Notes under the pieces: model-generated
The model's input: only the letters and a program-made list of their open reading frames with translations
The model's database searches: none
Told to the model about the DNA's origin: nothing
Translations under genes and position numbers: made by a program
In this document: piece by piece, positions 35,327 to 43,207 of the stretch
Layout of the letters: each line of letters opens with the position of its first letter
How positions within the stretch are numbered: the stretch's first letter is position 1
Assembly (NCBI RefSeq): GCF_036014115.1
Contig: NZ_CP107913.1
Span: forward strand, 4,201,001 to 4,265,000
DNA: 64,000 nt
Direction: 5' to 3'
DNA from: Streptomyces sp. NBC_00448
Lineage (GTDB): Bacteria; Actinomycetota; Actinomycetes; Streptomycetales; Streptomycetaceae

Positions 35327-35581
35327 ATGGCCAGGACAGTCATCGACCTCGACGAGGACATGGTCACCGAAGCCATGCGCATCTTCGGCACCAAGACGAA
35401 GGCGAAGGCCGTTCGCCTCGCCATGGAGGATGCCGTGAAGCGGCACCTGCGCCAGGAGTTCTTCGACGCCATGGACGCCGGCGAGCTGGACTTCAGCGAG
35501 ATCGTCGAGACCACCGGCCCGCGCAACGCCGACGGCTCCCTCAAGCGCGACAACGGTCACGACGGAGGCCGCGCCGCCTGA
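35327..35581 (+). CDS. vapB: Type II antitoxin, VapB-like ribbon-helix-helix protein
   Basis: The 84-residue protein begins ARTVIDLDEDMVTEAMRIFG and KTKAKAVRLAMEDAVKRHL, which is the beta-strand and two helices of a ribbon-helix-helix DNA-binding domain. The C-terminal half (EFFDAMDAGELDFSEIVE) is the toxin-neutralising segment. GGGAG precedes the ATG. The TGA overlaps the toxin ATG (TGATG), the standard coupled arrangement, and an inverted repeat upstream is the likely autoregulatory operator. Confidence 0.9.
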   Translation: MARTVIDLDEDMVTEAMRIFGTKTKAKAVRLAMEDAVKRHLRQEFFDAMDAGELDFSEIVETTGPRNADGSLKRDNGHDGGRAA

Positions 35582-36000
35582 TGCAGGACCGCTACCTGAT
35601 CGACAAGTCCGCCCTGGCCCGCTGGACGAAACCGGGCGTGAAGGAAGTCCTCAGGCCGCTGCACGAGCGGTACCTGCTCGCGGTGTGCCGACCCACCGAG
35701 TACGAGATGATCCACTCGGCACGCGACAACGCCGAGGCTCTCCGCATCAGCACGTGGCTCCATGCCTTCGACTACCTGCCCACCGACGACGACGCCTTCA
35801 GCCTCGCTCTGGAGATCCAGCGCCACGCGCTCAACGCCGGCTTCCATCGGGCCCTGTCCCTCCCGGACCTGCTGATCGCCGCCACCGCCGAAGTCAACCG
35901 GCGAACCGTCCTCCATTACGACGGCGACTTCGACATGATCGCCTCGCTCACCGGCCAGCCCACCGAATGGGTCGTCCCGCCCGGCAACGCCGATCGGTGA
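35581..36000 (+). CDS. vapC: Type II toxin, VapC-like PIN-domain ribonuclease
   Basis: This 139-residue PIN protein carries the acidic metal-binding residues of the family: D8 in YLIDKSALAR, E40 in CRPTEYEMI, D96 in LPDLLIAATA and Asp residues 114-118 in HYDGDFDMIA. PIN toxins cleave tRNA or rRNA in a Mg-dependent manner when freed from the antitoxin. All key residues are intact, so the toxin appears functional. It overlaps the antitoxin stop by one base. Confidence 0.92.
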   Translation: MQDRYLIDKSALARWTKPGVKEVLRPLHERYLLAVCRPTEYEMIHSARDNAEALRISTWLHAFDYLPTDDDAFSLALEIQRHALNAGFHRALSLPDLLIAATAEVNRRTVLHYDGDFDMIASLTGQPTEWVVPPGNADR

Positions 36001-36070
36001 GCATGCGGGCACGACGGCACCGGCGCCACACTGTCGTGGGGGTACGCCGAGGAGAGGGACGAGCCTGAAC

Positions 36071-37258
36071 ATGCCCACCGCACCCACGATCTTGAGCAAT
36101 ACCCCCGGTTCCTTCGCCTGGGGTGTCTTCCACGAGCGGCACCCGAAGCTCGTCCGGCAGGTGCTCGACGCTCTGCCGTACGGGCCGGTCGAGCGGGCGG
36201 CGGTCGAGGAACTCCTCGTCGAGAGCACCGACGGCGTGCTGGAGCCACTCGGCACGAGCGCCCACGATCAGCGGCAGTGGCGGGAGTGGGGCGAGGGCCT
36301 GTTCGGGCGGCCGTGGGACGAGGCGCCGTTCCTGTGGGCCGAGAGCTACTTCTACCGCAGGCTGCTCGAGGCCACCGGCTACTTCCGGCCCGGGACCTGG
36401 CAGGGCATCGACCCGTTCGCGCCGTTCAAGAACGCCGAACTGGCCGGCCCGGCAGTCACCGACGAGCTGGCGGCTCTCGACGATCTGCCGTCCCTGCCCG
36501 CCGAGAAGCGGGCCGAGGTACTGCTCTCGTCAGCGCTCTGGGGCAACCGGGCGGACCTCGGCTTCCAGATCACCGGCTCGGCCGGGGACGCCCGACCCGC
36601 CGCCCTGGTCGCGGACGACAGCCCGCTCCTGTGGTCGACGCTCGCCGCTTCGAGCAGCCCGAGGGTCTGCGTCCTCGCGGACAACGCCGGACGGGAACTG
36701 CTGCCCGACCTCGTCCTGATCGACCACCTGCTGACCAGCGGGTTGGCCGCCGAAGTGGTCCTGTACGCCAAGCCCGCCCCGTACTACGTCTCGGACGCGA
36801 CCACCGCCGACGTCCTCGCGACGCTCGACCGCCTCCGTAACCGGGCGGGCCAGGAGGCGGAACGGATCGGCGGCCGGCTCTGGCGGGCGATGAACAGCGG
36901 CACCCTCGCGATCCGCACGCACCCGTTCCTCTGCGCGCCGCTGCCCTTCCACGACATGCCGGCCGACCTCGCGGCCGGGTTCTCCGGCGCCACGATGACG
37001 ATCGTCAAGGGCGACCTCAACTACCGCCGCCTCGTGGGCGACCGGCTCTGGGCCGCCACGTCATCGTTCGCCGAGAGGGTCGGCCACTTTCCGTCCCCCG
37101 TGGCGGCCCTGCGTACGTTGAAGTCGGACGTCGTCGTCGGCCTCGACGGACCGGTGGTCGCCCAGTTGGACGCCACGGGAGAGCAATGGCGCACCAGCGG
37201 CACGTACGGCCTCATCCAGGTCCACGCCACGCGGCCGATCCGAAAGACGCCGCTCTGA
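36071..37258 (+). CDS. DUF89 / ARMT1-like damage-control phosphatase family protein
   Basis: The 395-residue protein has the family's metal-site signature VLADNAGRELLPDLVLIDHL around residue 200 and the late VKGDLNYRRLVGDR around residue 317. The helical N-terminal half (SFAWGVFHERHPKLVRQVLD, WGNRADLGFQ) is normal for the subfamily. DUF89 enzymes hydrolyse harmful phosphometabolites such as phosphorylated sugars or cofactor fragments; the substrate of this subfamily is not established. It starts 70 bp after vapC and may be read through from it. Confidence 0.85.
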   Translation: MPTAPTILSNTPGSFAWGVFHERHPKLVRQVLDALPYGPVERAAVEELLVESTDGVLEPLGTSAHDQRQWREWGEGLFGRPWDEAPFLWAESYFYRRLLEATGYFRPGTWQGIDPFAPFKNAELAGPAVTDELAALDDLPSLPAEKRAEVLLSSALWGNRADLGFQITGSAGDARPAALVADDSPLLWSTLAASSSPRVCVLADNAGRELLPDLVLIDHLLTSGLAAEVVLYAKPAPYYVSDATTADVLATLDRLRNRAGQEAERIGGRLWRAMNSGTLAIRTHPFLCAPLPFHDMPADLAAGFSGATMTIVKGDLNYRRLVGDRLWAATSSFAERVGHFPSPVAALRTLKSDVVVGLDGPVVAQLDATGEQWRTSGTYGLIQVHATRPIRKTPL

Positions 37259-37361
37259 AGGACAACGCCGCGGCGTCCTCGGTTCGGGCTTCGCTCGCGT
37301 CGGTGCCGTCGTCCGGCACGACCGTTCGGGCGCACGCGCGGCGGCCGGCCGGGCAGCAGGT

Positions 37362-38237
37362 TCACGACGCGGGTGCCGGCAGGGGGCGGTCGAGCAGGAA
37401 GGACCGCAGGAGGGCGGTGTAGAGGGCGGGTCGGCTGTGGGAGATGGCGTGGCCGGCGTCCTTGATGTGGACGATGCGGGAGTCCGGGAGGGTCTGCCGG
37501 TATTCCTGGGTCACGGCGGGCCTGATGAAGTCGCAGTCCCCTCGCATGATCAGGGAGGGGACGTGGACCGCGCGCAGCCGGGGGCGCGGGTCGGGGAGCC
37601 TCTCGAAGTCCTTGACGGTCATCTGGTTGCTGTAGAAGCCCTGGGGGTTGGCGTGCGCCTCGGTGGGCGCCGCGTCCGCGCACGAGGCGAGACCCCCGGT
37701 CGCGGCCACCGCCACAGGAGCCGCCAGACCGCGCCGCACCGCGAGATACGCGCCCGCGCTGTAGAGGAACGTCAGCTCGACCCACCAGTAGACCAGGAAG
37801 ATGTCACTGACCGGCGGCCTCGTCCACCCCGCCCGGTCGCAGCCCCACCACAGCACCAGCGCCGACAGCACCGCCACCAGCCCCGCGCCGGGCGCCCGCG
37901 ACCGTCACCCCAACGGCACCGCGTGCAGCCCGGACAGCACCACCACCGGCACGCTCGGCAGCACCCCGCGAAACGAGTCGGGCACGTCGTCCGACAGCAG
38001 ACTCGCGCCGAGCGACAGCGCGACGGCGAGGACCACCAGCGCCCAGTCGAGCGCGGTGGGCCCCCGCCACAGCGCACGGCGACGGGGACCGGGTGTCCCG
38101 CCCGGTGTCCTGCCGGGCGGGTCCGGTGGGAAGGGGAGTTCGGCCCGGACGGTCCAGCCGGGGCCGTGCGGACCGTCGGTGCTGTCGGGGCCGTAGCTGA
38201 GGACACCCCCGGCCGCACCGAGCGGCACGGCGGTCAT
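37362..38237 (-). pseudogene. Decayed chimera: sensor-kinase-like membrane segment joined to an alpha/beta-hydrolase C-terminus
   Basis: The frame starting at ATG 38237 encodes a membrane segment resembling the N-terminal helices of streptomycete sensor kinases (TALDWALVVLAVALSLGASL, SVPVVVLSGLHAVPLG) and stops at 37905. The same frame continues directly after that stop with another two helices (LVAVLSALVLWWG, DIFLVYWWVELTFLYSAGAY). From about 37690 it becomes the C-terminal third of an alpha/beta hydrolase of the proline-iminopeptidase type (ANPQGFYSNQMTVKDF, the acid residue in RGDCDFI, the His in DAGHAIS). The nucleophile Ser half and all kinase catalytic domains are missing, so neither activity is possible. 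Confidence 0.65.
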
Positions 38238-38390
38238 CGTCCCGGTCGGTACGTGTACGGGCCCGCCGCCCCACGGCGCACCTCGTCCCCGGTCCCCCCT
38301 CGCATGGCGGCAGGATAGCGAACGGGGGCAGCCGGACAGGGCCCCCCGAACCCGCCCGCACCGGCTGCCGACCGCACCGCCCCCGCGGTC

Positions 38391-38588
38391 TCAGCGGCGG
38401 TTGCGCTGCCGGGGAGCCCGGCGCGGCGTGCCCTCGGCGCCACCACCCCTGGCCATGGTGTACACCATGCTGGTGAGCACGCCACCGACGATGATCACGG
38501 CGATCCCGACGGTGGTGTTGATGAGGAAGCCCCCGAGGATGAGCAAGGCGTAGATCGGCGGGGTGGCGTTGCGGACGTTTCGGTTCAC
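38391..38588 (-). CDS. Small membrane protein, 65 residues
   Basis: The short protein has two hydrophobic segments (IYALLILGGFLINTTVG, IAVIIVGGVLTSMVYTMA) and a basic C-terminus (RRAPRQRNRR). GTG at 38588 is preceded by AAGGA at eight bases, and third positions are strongly G/C. Its function is unknown; it flanks the RiPP cluster and shows no link to it. Confidence 0.65.
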   Translation of the reverse strand: MNRNVRNATPPIYALLILGGFLINTTVGIAVIIVGGVLTSMVYTMARGGGAEGTPRRAPRQRNRR

Positions 38589-38640
38589 GGCAGGGGTCCT
38601 TCTGGGGGGTGGGCTCGGCGGGCCGAGTCGACGGGGGTGG

Positions 38641-40737
38641 CTAGGCAGTGTGGGGAACCGCGATCGGCTGAACGGTCTCCCGTTGCGGCAGGCGTTGAAC
38701 GTCGAGGCGCATGCCGACGTCGTGGAGGGGGCGTCCGCTGCCGTGCCAGACCGAGAGCGAGTACGCGCTGAAGGGGTAGCGGGTTCTCGACTCGGGTACC
38801 TCGATCCGGCCGTGCACCAGACTCTCGCCGGAGACGGCGGCGGGGGCGCCGCCCGGCACGTCGCCGTACGACCTCAGCAGGTCGAACAGCCCTTCCGGCA
38901 GGGCGAAGTCGTGTTGCTCCGCCTTCCCGTGGATTCCCGCGCGGAACACCGCTGCCGCCGCCAGATCCAGGCCGGTGACCATGTCGAGGTCACTGCGGTC
39001 CGGCAACGGGCGCCCTTGGGAGGTGAGCTCTTCGTACAGGAAGTCCACGGCAGTTCGAGCATAGCGGGCGGCTCGGTCCGCATCGCCGACCATGCGCCGC
39101 AGAATTGCCTGGTAGTGGAGCTCCTCGTGGATCACCGGACGCCCGATGTTCCGGTACAGCAGGTCACGGTCGAAGCTCTCCGGCTCCCGCCAGACACGGT
39201 CGTAGTCGGCCATCAGGAAGGAGATCAGCGGGTCTTCCACCGCCCCCTCGCGCAGGAACGAGCCGAGCAGTTCGATCAGGTCCACCGTGCGCGCACCCGA
39301 GGTCTCGGCGAGGACGCGGATCGTCGAGCGGAGCAGGCACTTGTGGAAGAGCGTCAGCGGAATCCGGAAGGCCATCCCGCTCAGCCAGTCCTCGAACGTC
39401 ACCCGGGAGTGCTCGGTGACGACGTCGGCCATCAGGTCCGTGTTGCCGGGGTCGCAGGGCAGGTGCCTGGTGCGCAGGCCGTGATCGTCCCGGAAGCGGT
39501 CATGCGTGTAGTCGGTGTTGTTGAGCAGCAGCAGCGGGTAGATGACCGGTGAGCCGCCCGAGGTGATCGCCTCCTCGATCCCGGTCATGTGGGTGGCGCG
39601 GGACTCGCCGGGCAGACCCCAGATGAGGTCGGTGTAGGTGGGGATGTTCTGCGCCCGGAACTGGGTCTGCATACGACGGTAGTTGTCGACGCGGATGTTG
39701 CGGCGGTTGGCGATCTGCAGGACATCGGGGTCGAAGGACTGTGCCGACAGGGTGATCGCCCCGGTCAGCCCGGCCCGGTACAGGATTCCCGCGATCTCCA
39801 CCACCCGGCCGTTGGTGTTCTTCGCCCAGTTCGTCATCACCAGCAGACGCTTGTTGTGGCGCCGGCACAGCTCCACGATGTGGCGTGCGATGTCGACGTC
39901 GCGCGCGACGATGCCGAAGTTGGCGTCGGCGATGAACAGTTGCGTGCCGTTGGCGGCGACCCGGACGATGCGCTCCAGCTCGCTCAGGATGCGGTCCATG
40001 GGGAACTGGCGGATCTTGGAGTTGGTGGCCCCGCCCCAGTAGCAGAAGGCGCAGGAGTAGGGGCAGCCCCGGTTGGTCTCGTACACCAGCATCCGGGACT
40101 GCGCGATGTCCTCGTCGGCCCAGGTGTTCCCGAGCAGCGGCGAGGGCAGCTCGGCGAGGTCCTCGATCCGGGGGGCCGCGGCGGTGGTGACCACCTCGCC
40201 GTCGGCGGAGCGGTAGCTGATGCCGGGCAGGGCACCCAACTCGCTGTCCGCGGCGGCCGGTTCCTCGTGGCGCAGGAAGACGCGCAGCAGGTCGCGGAAC
40301 CGCATCTCGCCCTCGCCGTGGACGAGGACGTCCACCCAGGGCGCCTCGTCGAACACCACCGGCTGGTGCGTCACGTCGTTGCCGCCCACCACGATGCGGC
40401 AGCGCGGCCAGCGCTCCTTGATCCGGCGGGCCAGTTCGAGCGTGCCGGGCCGGTTCCAGAAGTAGACGGTGAACGCGACCGCCAGGGGATTGTCCAGCGC
40501 GTCCAGCACCTTGGCGCAGGCGGTCTCGAAGGCGTCCCCGCCCTGCATGTACACGTGTTTGGCGAAGGAACAGGCTTCGGCGAGGTCCGGGGCCGCCTCG
40601 GCGGCGGCCTGCAGGTAGCCCAGTACGGCGCTGTAGCGGACACCGGGCATCACGGTCAGCTCGACCAGGTGCACTTGGCGCCGTGCAGCGGCGGCAGAGG
40701 GCGCGCTGGGACCGGCAGACAGGTCGGCTGACGTCAT
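38641..40737 (-). CDS. B12-binding-type radical SAM enzyme, RiPP tailoring
   Basis: The 698-residue protein has a Rossmann-like N-terminal domain (about 30-150; PLAVAFTVYFWNRPGTLELA, RIVVGGNDVTHQP) in the place of a cobalamin-binding domain. I see no canonical DxHxxG base-off motif. The radical SAM core has the 4Fe-4S ligands C225, C229 and C232 in RGCPYSCAFCYWGG, then SAM-site segments such as FIADANFGI and LIWGLPGES. A 270-residue C-terminal extension follows. B12-radical SAM proteins of RiPP clusters usually C-methylate unactivated carbons or carry out ring rearrangements; here azole or side-chain methylation is plausible. The gene follows precursor B on the same strand, separated by a large hairpin. 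Confidence 0.85.
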   Translation of the reverse strand: MTSADLSAGPSAPSAAAARRQVHLVELTVMPGVRYSAVLGYLQAAAEAAPDLAEACSFAKHVYMQGGDAFETACAKVLDALDNPLAVAFTVYFWNRPGTLELARRIKERWPRCRIVVGGNDVTHQPVVFDEAPWVDVLVHGEGEMRFRDLLRVFLRHEEPAAADSELGALPGISYRSADGEVVTTAAAPRIEDLAELPSPLLGNTWADEDIAQSRMLVYETNRGCPYSCAFCYWGGATNSKIRQFPMDRILSELERIVRVAANGTQLFIADANFGIVARDVDIARHIVELCRRHNKRLLVMTNWAKNTNGRVVEIAGILYRAGLTGAITLSAQSFDPDVLQIANRRNIRVDNYRRMQTQFRAQNIPTYTDLIWGLPGESRATHMTGIEEAITSGGSPVIYPLLLLNNTDYTHDRFRDDHGLRTRHLPCDPGNTDLMADVVTEHSRVTFEDWLSGMAFRIPLTLFHKCLLRSTIRVLAETSGARTVDLIELLGSFLREGAVEDPLISFLMADYDRVWREPESFDRDLLYRNIGRPVIHEELHYQAILRRMVGDADRAARYARTAVDFLYEELTSQGRPLPDRSDLDMVTGLDLAAAAVFRAGIHGKAEQHDFALPEGLFDLLRSYGDVPGGAPAAVSGESLVHGRIEVPESRTRYPFSAYSLSVWHGSGRPLHDVGMRLDVQRLPQRETVQPIAVPHTA

Positions 40738-40779
40738 TTCTCGAACCCTTCTCGACGTTCGGTTGCGTTGTCCGGCACC

Positions 40780-40839
40780 GCCGGAATCAGCCGGCCGGAC
40801 CGACGAGGAACTCGTCCGTCACGGCCGACTGATTCCGGC
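40780..40839 (-). terminator. Large hairpin between precursor B and the radical SAM gene
   Basis: An 18-bp stem GCCGGAATCAGCCGGCCG / CGGCCGACTGATTCCGGC (40780-40797 with 40822-40839) has one mismatch and encloses a second hairpin GACGAG-gaa-CTCGTC (40802-40816). It lies 14 bp after the precursor stop. It probably stabilises the precursor mRNA or partly terminates, giving far more precursor than enzyme. Confidence 0.7.
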
Positions 40840-40852
40840 AAGCACTGTCGGA

Positions 40853-41212
40853 TCAGGTGCAGGTGCAGCAGGGCGAGCAGCAGCAGCAGTAGCTGTCGCC
40901 GCCGGCCACGGCCTCAAGGTCGGCCTCGGACAGCTCGCGGTCCTCGATCTGGGGCGAGGTCGGCACCCGCAGCTCGTACACACCGGTCGCCTTGCCGGCG
41001 CCCCAGAGGTCCACCTGAGCCTCCAGGTCGGGGTCGCCCCCGATGTCCCGGACGATGCGCACGGTGGCGTCCGCCGGCAGCTCCAGGCCCTGCTCGGCCA
41101 GCGCCGTACGCGGGTTCGCCTCCAGCCGGTTCACGTAGTCCTCGTCCGACCATGCAACCGTCAGCACCTTGGTGTAGGCGCTGACGAACGCTGACCTCTC
41201 TCGCGGTTCCAT
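40853..41212 (-). CDS. NHLP-leader RiPP precursor B (core DSYCCCCSPCCTCT)
   Basis: The 119-residue peptide has a leader of 105 residues related to the nitrile hydratase alpha subunit (ALAEQGLELPADATVRIVRD, GVYELRVPTSPQIEDRELSE). It ends in the double-glycine site DLEAVAGG. The remaining 14 residues, DSYCCCCSPCCTCT, contain seven Cys, two Ser and two Thr and are the predicted core. ATG at 41212 is preceded by AAGGAG. The leader is 89% identical to precursor A (12 differences in 105 positions), but its own promoter region and downstream gene differ. Cys/Ser/Thr next to each other are classic substrates for YcaO-type azole formation. A metallothionein-like role is unlikely given the leader and neighbours. 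Confidence 0.93.
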   Translation of the reverse strand: MEPRERSAFVSAYTKVLTVAWSDEDYVNRLEANPRTALAEQGLELPADATVRIVRDIGGDPDLEAQVDLWGAGKATGVYELRVPTSPQIEDRELSEADLEAVAGGDSYCCCCSPCCTCT

Positions 41213-41255
41213 GGATCTCCTTCTTGATCAACTACCGGGCGTCACAGTCGACGTC

Positions 41256-41305
41256 CGGGACATCCCTGCCGGTGAGGCCGGGACGATCCCTGCCGGGAAG
41301 GCCGG
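41256..41305. repeat. Direct repeats upstream of precursor B
   Basis: CCGGGACATCCCTGCCGG and CCGGGACGATCCCTGCCGG are repeated head to tail (starting near 41256 and 41279, about 23 bp apart), each followed by a GAGGC/AAGGC stretch. They lie 45-90 bp upstream of the precursor B start, where activator sites are expected, and could also form part of the lipoprotein terminator. Confidence 0.5.
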
Positions 41306-41339
41306 GAATTCTGGGGTGCGGGCCGCAAGGGCGGGGAAC

Positions 41340-42350
41340 CTATCCGTCGACTGACAGCAGATAGTCGCTGAAGCCGAGGAGTTGGACCCCGGGGCCCGGT
41401 GTGGAGGCGGGCGGGATGACGCTGAGGTACACCTCGAGCCGGTCGATCACGTACTGCGAGGAGTGCGCGCCCTGGGGGCTGCCCGCCATGGCCGCCTCCG
41501 GGCTGCCGGGGTCGAGGGCGACCGTCCCGTAGCCGGAGGAGGAGGTCATGGTGTCCTGCACTTTGACCGCGCTGAACGCCAGTACCCCTCCGTCCCGGGT
41601 GCGCAGCATGTAGGACGGGTAGTCGTGCGACAGCAGGACGCGGTTCAGCACGCCGCCCCGGGACTTCAACTCCTGTGCGTTGGCGGTGAAGTTGCCGGCG
41701 AGATCGACGGTGAGCGCCTGACTCGGAGCCAGCGGCACGTCGGCGTCCTTGTGGCCCTGCGCGAAGTCGTTGTACGCCTTGGCCAGTGCGCCGGGCGGCG
41801 CCAGCAGGCCGCTGCTGCTGGTGACTTCCGGCGCGCCGTCGGCGCTGTCCTCTTCCAGCGTCGGCGGCCCGGTGGTGGTGTCGGTGGCCAAGGGGTAGTA
41901 GGCGACCTTGTACTTCGCCGACGGCTGGTCCTGGACGAACAGCGTGTACACCGGCTCCGGGGTGACCCGGTCGGACTGGAGCATCGGGGCGATCGCCAGG
42001 AAGTAGTGCGGGTAGCTGGTGACGCGCGGGAAGACGAACCTGGGCGTGACGAAGCTCCGGTCCGTCACCTGGATCTTCTGCGCCTTCGCGACCGTCAGAC
42101 CGGCCTTGCTCGCCACGGAAGCCGGCGGCTCCTCGATGGCGGACAGCGTCTTGACGTTCTTCAGGGTGATCGCGTTGCTGGTCGATGAGTACTGCTCCAG
42201 CAACTTGGTCGCCAGGGGCACTCCGACCGGCGGGGGGGCCGCGGGAGAAGCGGTTGCCTTGGGCGTGGACGATCCGCTGCCGCATCCGGCGACGAGCACC
42301 GCGAGACCTGCCACGGCCGTCCACGTTCTTATCCTGCCGAGTGCGTTCAC
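41340..42350 (-). CDS. Lipoprotein linked to the ABC transporter, candidate immunity protein
   Basis: The 336-residue protein has a lipoprotein signal with lipobox LVAGC (residues about 18-22) followed by a Gly/Ser/Pro/Ala-rich tether. The body is soluble and of a streptomycete-specific type that I cannot assign (LEQYSSTSNAITLKNVKTLS, FVFPRVTSYPHYFLAIAPML, SYMLRTRDGGVLAFSAVKV). GTG at 42350 overlaps the permease stop (GTGA), so it is co-translated with the ABC genes. Outward-facing lipoproteins next to ABC-2 transporters in bacteriocin clusters often give producer immunity; this role is inferred. Confidence 0.75.
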   Translation of the reverse strand: MNALGRIRTWTAVAGLAVLVAGCGSGSSTPKATASPAAPPPVGVPLATKLLEQYSSTSNAITLKNVKTLSAIEEPPASVASKAGLTVAKAQKIQVTDRSFVTPRFVFPRVTSYPHYFLAIAPMLQSDRVTPEPVYTLFVQDQPSAKYKVAYYPLATDTTTGPPTLEEDSADGAPEVTSSSGLLAPPGALAKAYNDFAQGHKDADVPLAPSQALTVDLAGNFTANAQELKSRGGVLNRVLLSHDYPSYMLRTRDGGVLAFSAVKVQDTMTSSSGYGTVALDPGSPEAAMAGSPQGAHSSQYVIDRLEVYLSVIPPASTPGPGVQLLGFSDYLLSVDG

Positions 42351-43207
42351 TTTCTGGCCCGCCCCCACTTGAAGGTCGCCAGGCTCAGCAGGAGCCCGGC
42401 CAGGCACCACCCGCCGAGAACCAGGGCCGTACGCCCGTGCTCCCAGCTGCCGGCCGCCTCGGATTGCTGGAAGGAGTCGGACAGGAACGCCGACCGCAGT
42501 CCCTGGGCCATCCATTTGAGCGGGAAGCATCCCGCGATCACCTGCATGAAGCCGGGGAGGGAGGTGAACACGAAGAACACGCCCGAGATGAGCTGCAGCC
42601 CGAGATAGGGCAGTTGCACCACCGGTGCCGCGGCACGCGCGTTGGGGGCCACCCGGCTGTAGGCGATGCCGAGGAAGGAGCAGGCGACGATGCCGAGGAC
42701 GACCACCCACACGAAGGTGAACCAGCGTGCCCCGGTGTCCGGAAGGTGCAGGCCGAACAGGCCCACGCCGACGGCCAGCAGCACCACGGTCTCGAGCACC
42801 CCGATGACGAACGCCTGGACGACCTTGCCCAGGAAGTACGACACCGGCGACATCGGCGTCGCGGCCAGCCGGCGCAGGGTGCCGTCGTCGCGCTCGACCG
42901 CGATGGCGACGGCGAGGCTGGAGAAGGTGGTGCTCATGATGCCGGAGGCGATGATTCCGGCGATCAGCACCTGCTTCATGGGGGTGTGGGTACCGGGGGC
43001 GTTGCCGGAGTAGATGGCGCCGAAGATCAGCAGCAGCACGAGCGGCAGGGCGAAGGTGAAGACCACCGCTTGCCGGTTGCGGAAGTAGCTCCTCAGCTCG
43101 ATGCCGGCGCGGGCCGCCGCCACCCTGCCGATCGAAGGCGTCCGCCGCTCGCGCTGGCGGGGCTCGGATCGGTACTCCAGGGCCGTGGTTTCCGTTCCAC
43201 CGGTCAT
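42347..43207 (-). CDS. ABC-2 type transporter permease
   Basis: The 286-residue permease has six transmembrane segments of the ABC-2 family (FTFALPLVLLLIFGAIYSG, VVLLAVGVGLFGLHLP and others). The conserved ERDDGTLRRLAATPMSPVSY lies after helix 2, and GCFPLKWMAQGLRSAFL near the C-terminus is also typical. ATG at 43207 overlaps the ATPase stop (ATGA). With the ATPase and lipoprotein it forms a drug/bacteriocin-efflux type complex that may protect the producer or assist export. Confidence 0.9.
   Translation of the reverse strand: MTGGTETTALEYRSEPRQRERRTPSIGRVAAARAGIELRSYFRNRQAVVFTFALPLVLLLIFGAIYSGNAPGTHTPMKQVLIAGIIASGIMSTTFSSLAVAIAVERDDGTLRRLAATPMSPVSYFLGKVVQAFVIGVLETVVLLAVGVGLFGLHLPDTGARWFTFVWVVVLGIVACSFLGIAYSRVAPNARAAAPVVQLPYLGLQLISGVFFVFTSLPGFMQVIAGCFPLKWMAQGLRSAFLSDSFQQSEAAGSWEHGRTALVLGGWCLAGLLLSLATFKWGRARK

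Noticed and set aside
38641..38641. Including the small membrane protein at 38391-38588 in the RiPP cluster
   Set aside because: Same strand but no leader, core or enzyme features; it looks like a flanking gene.
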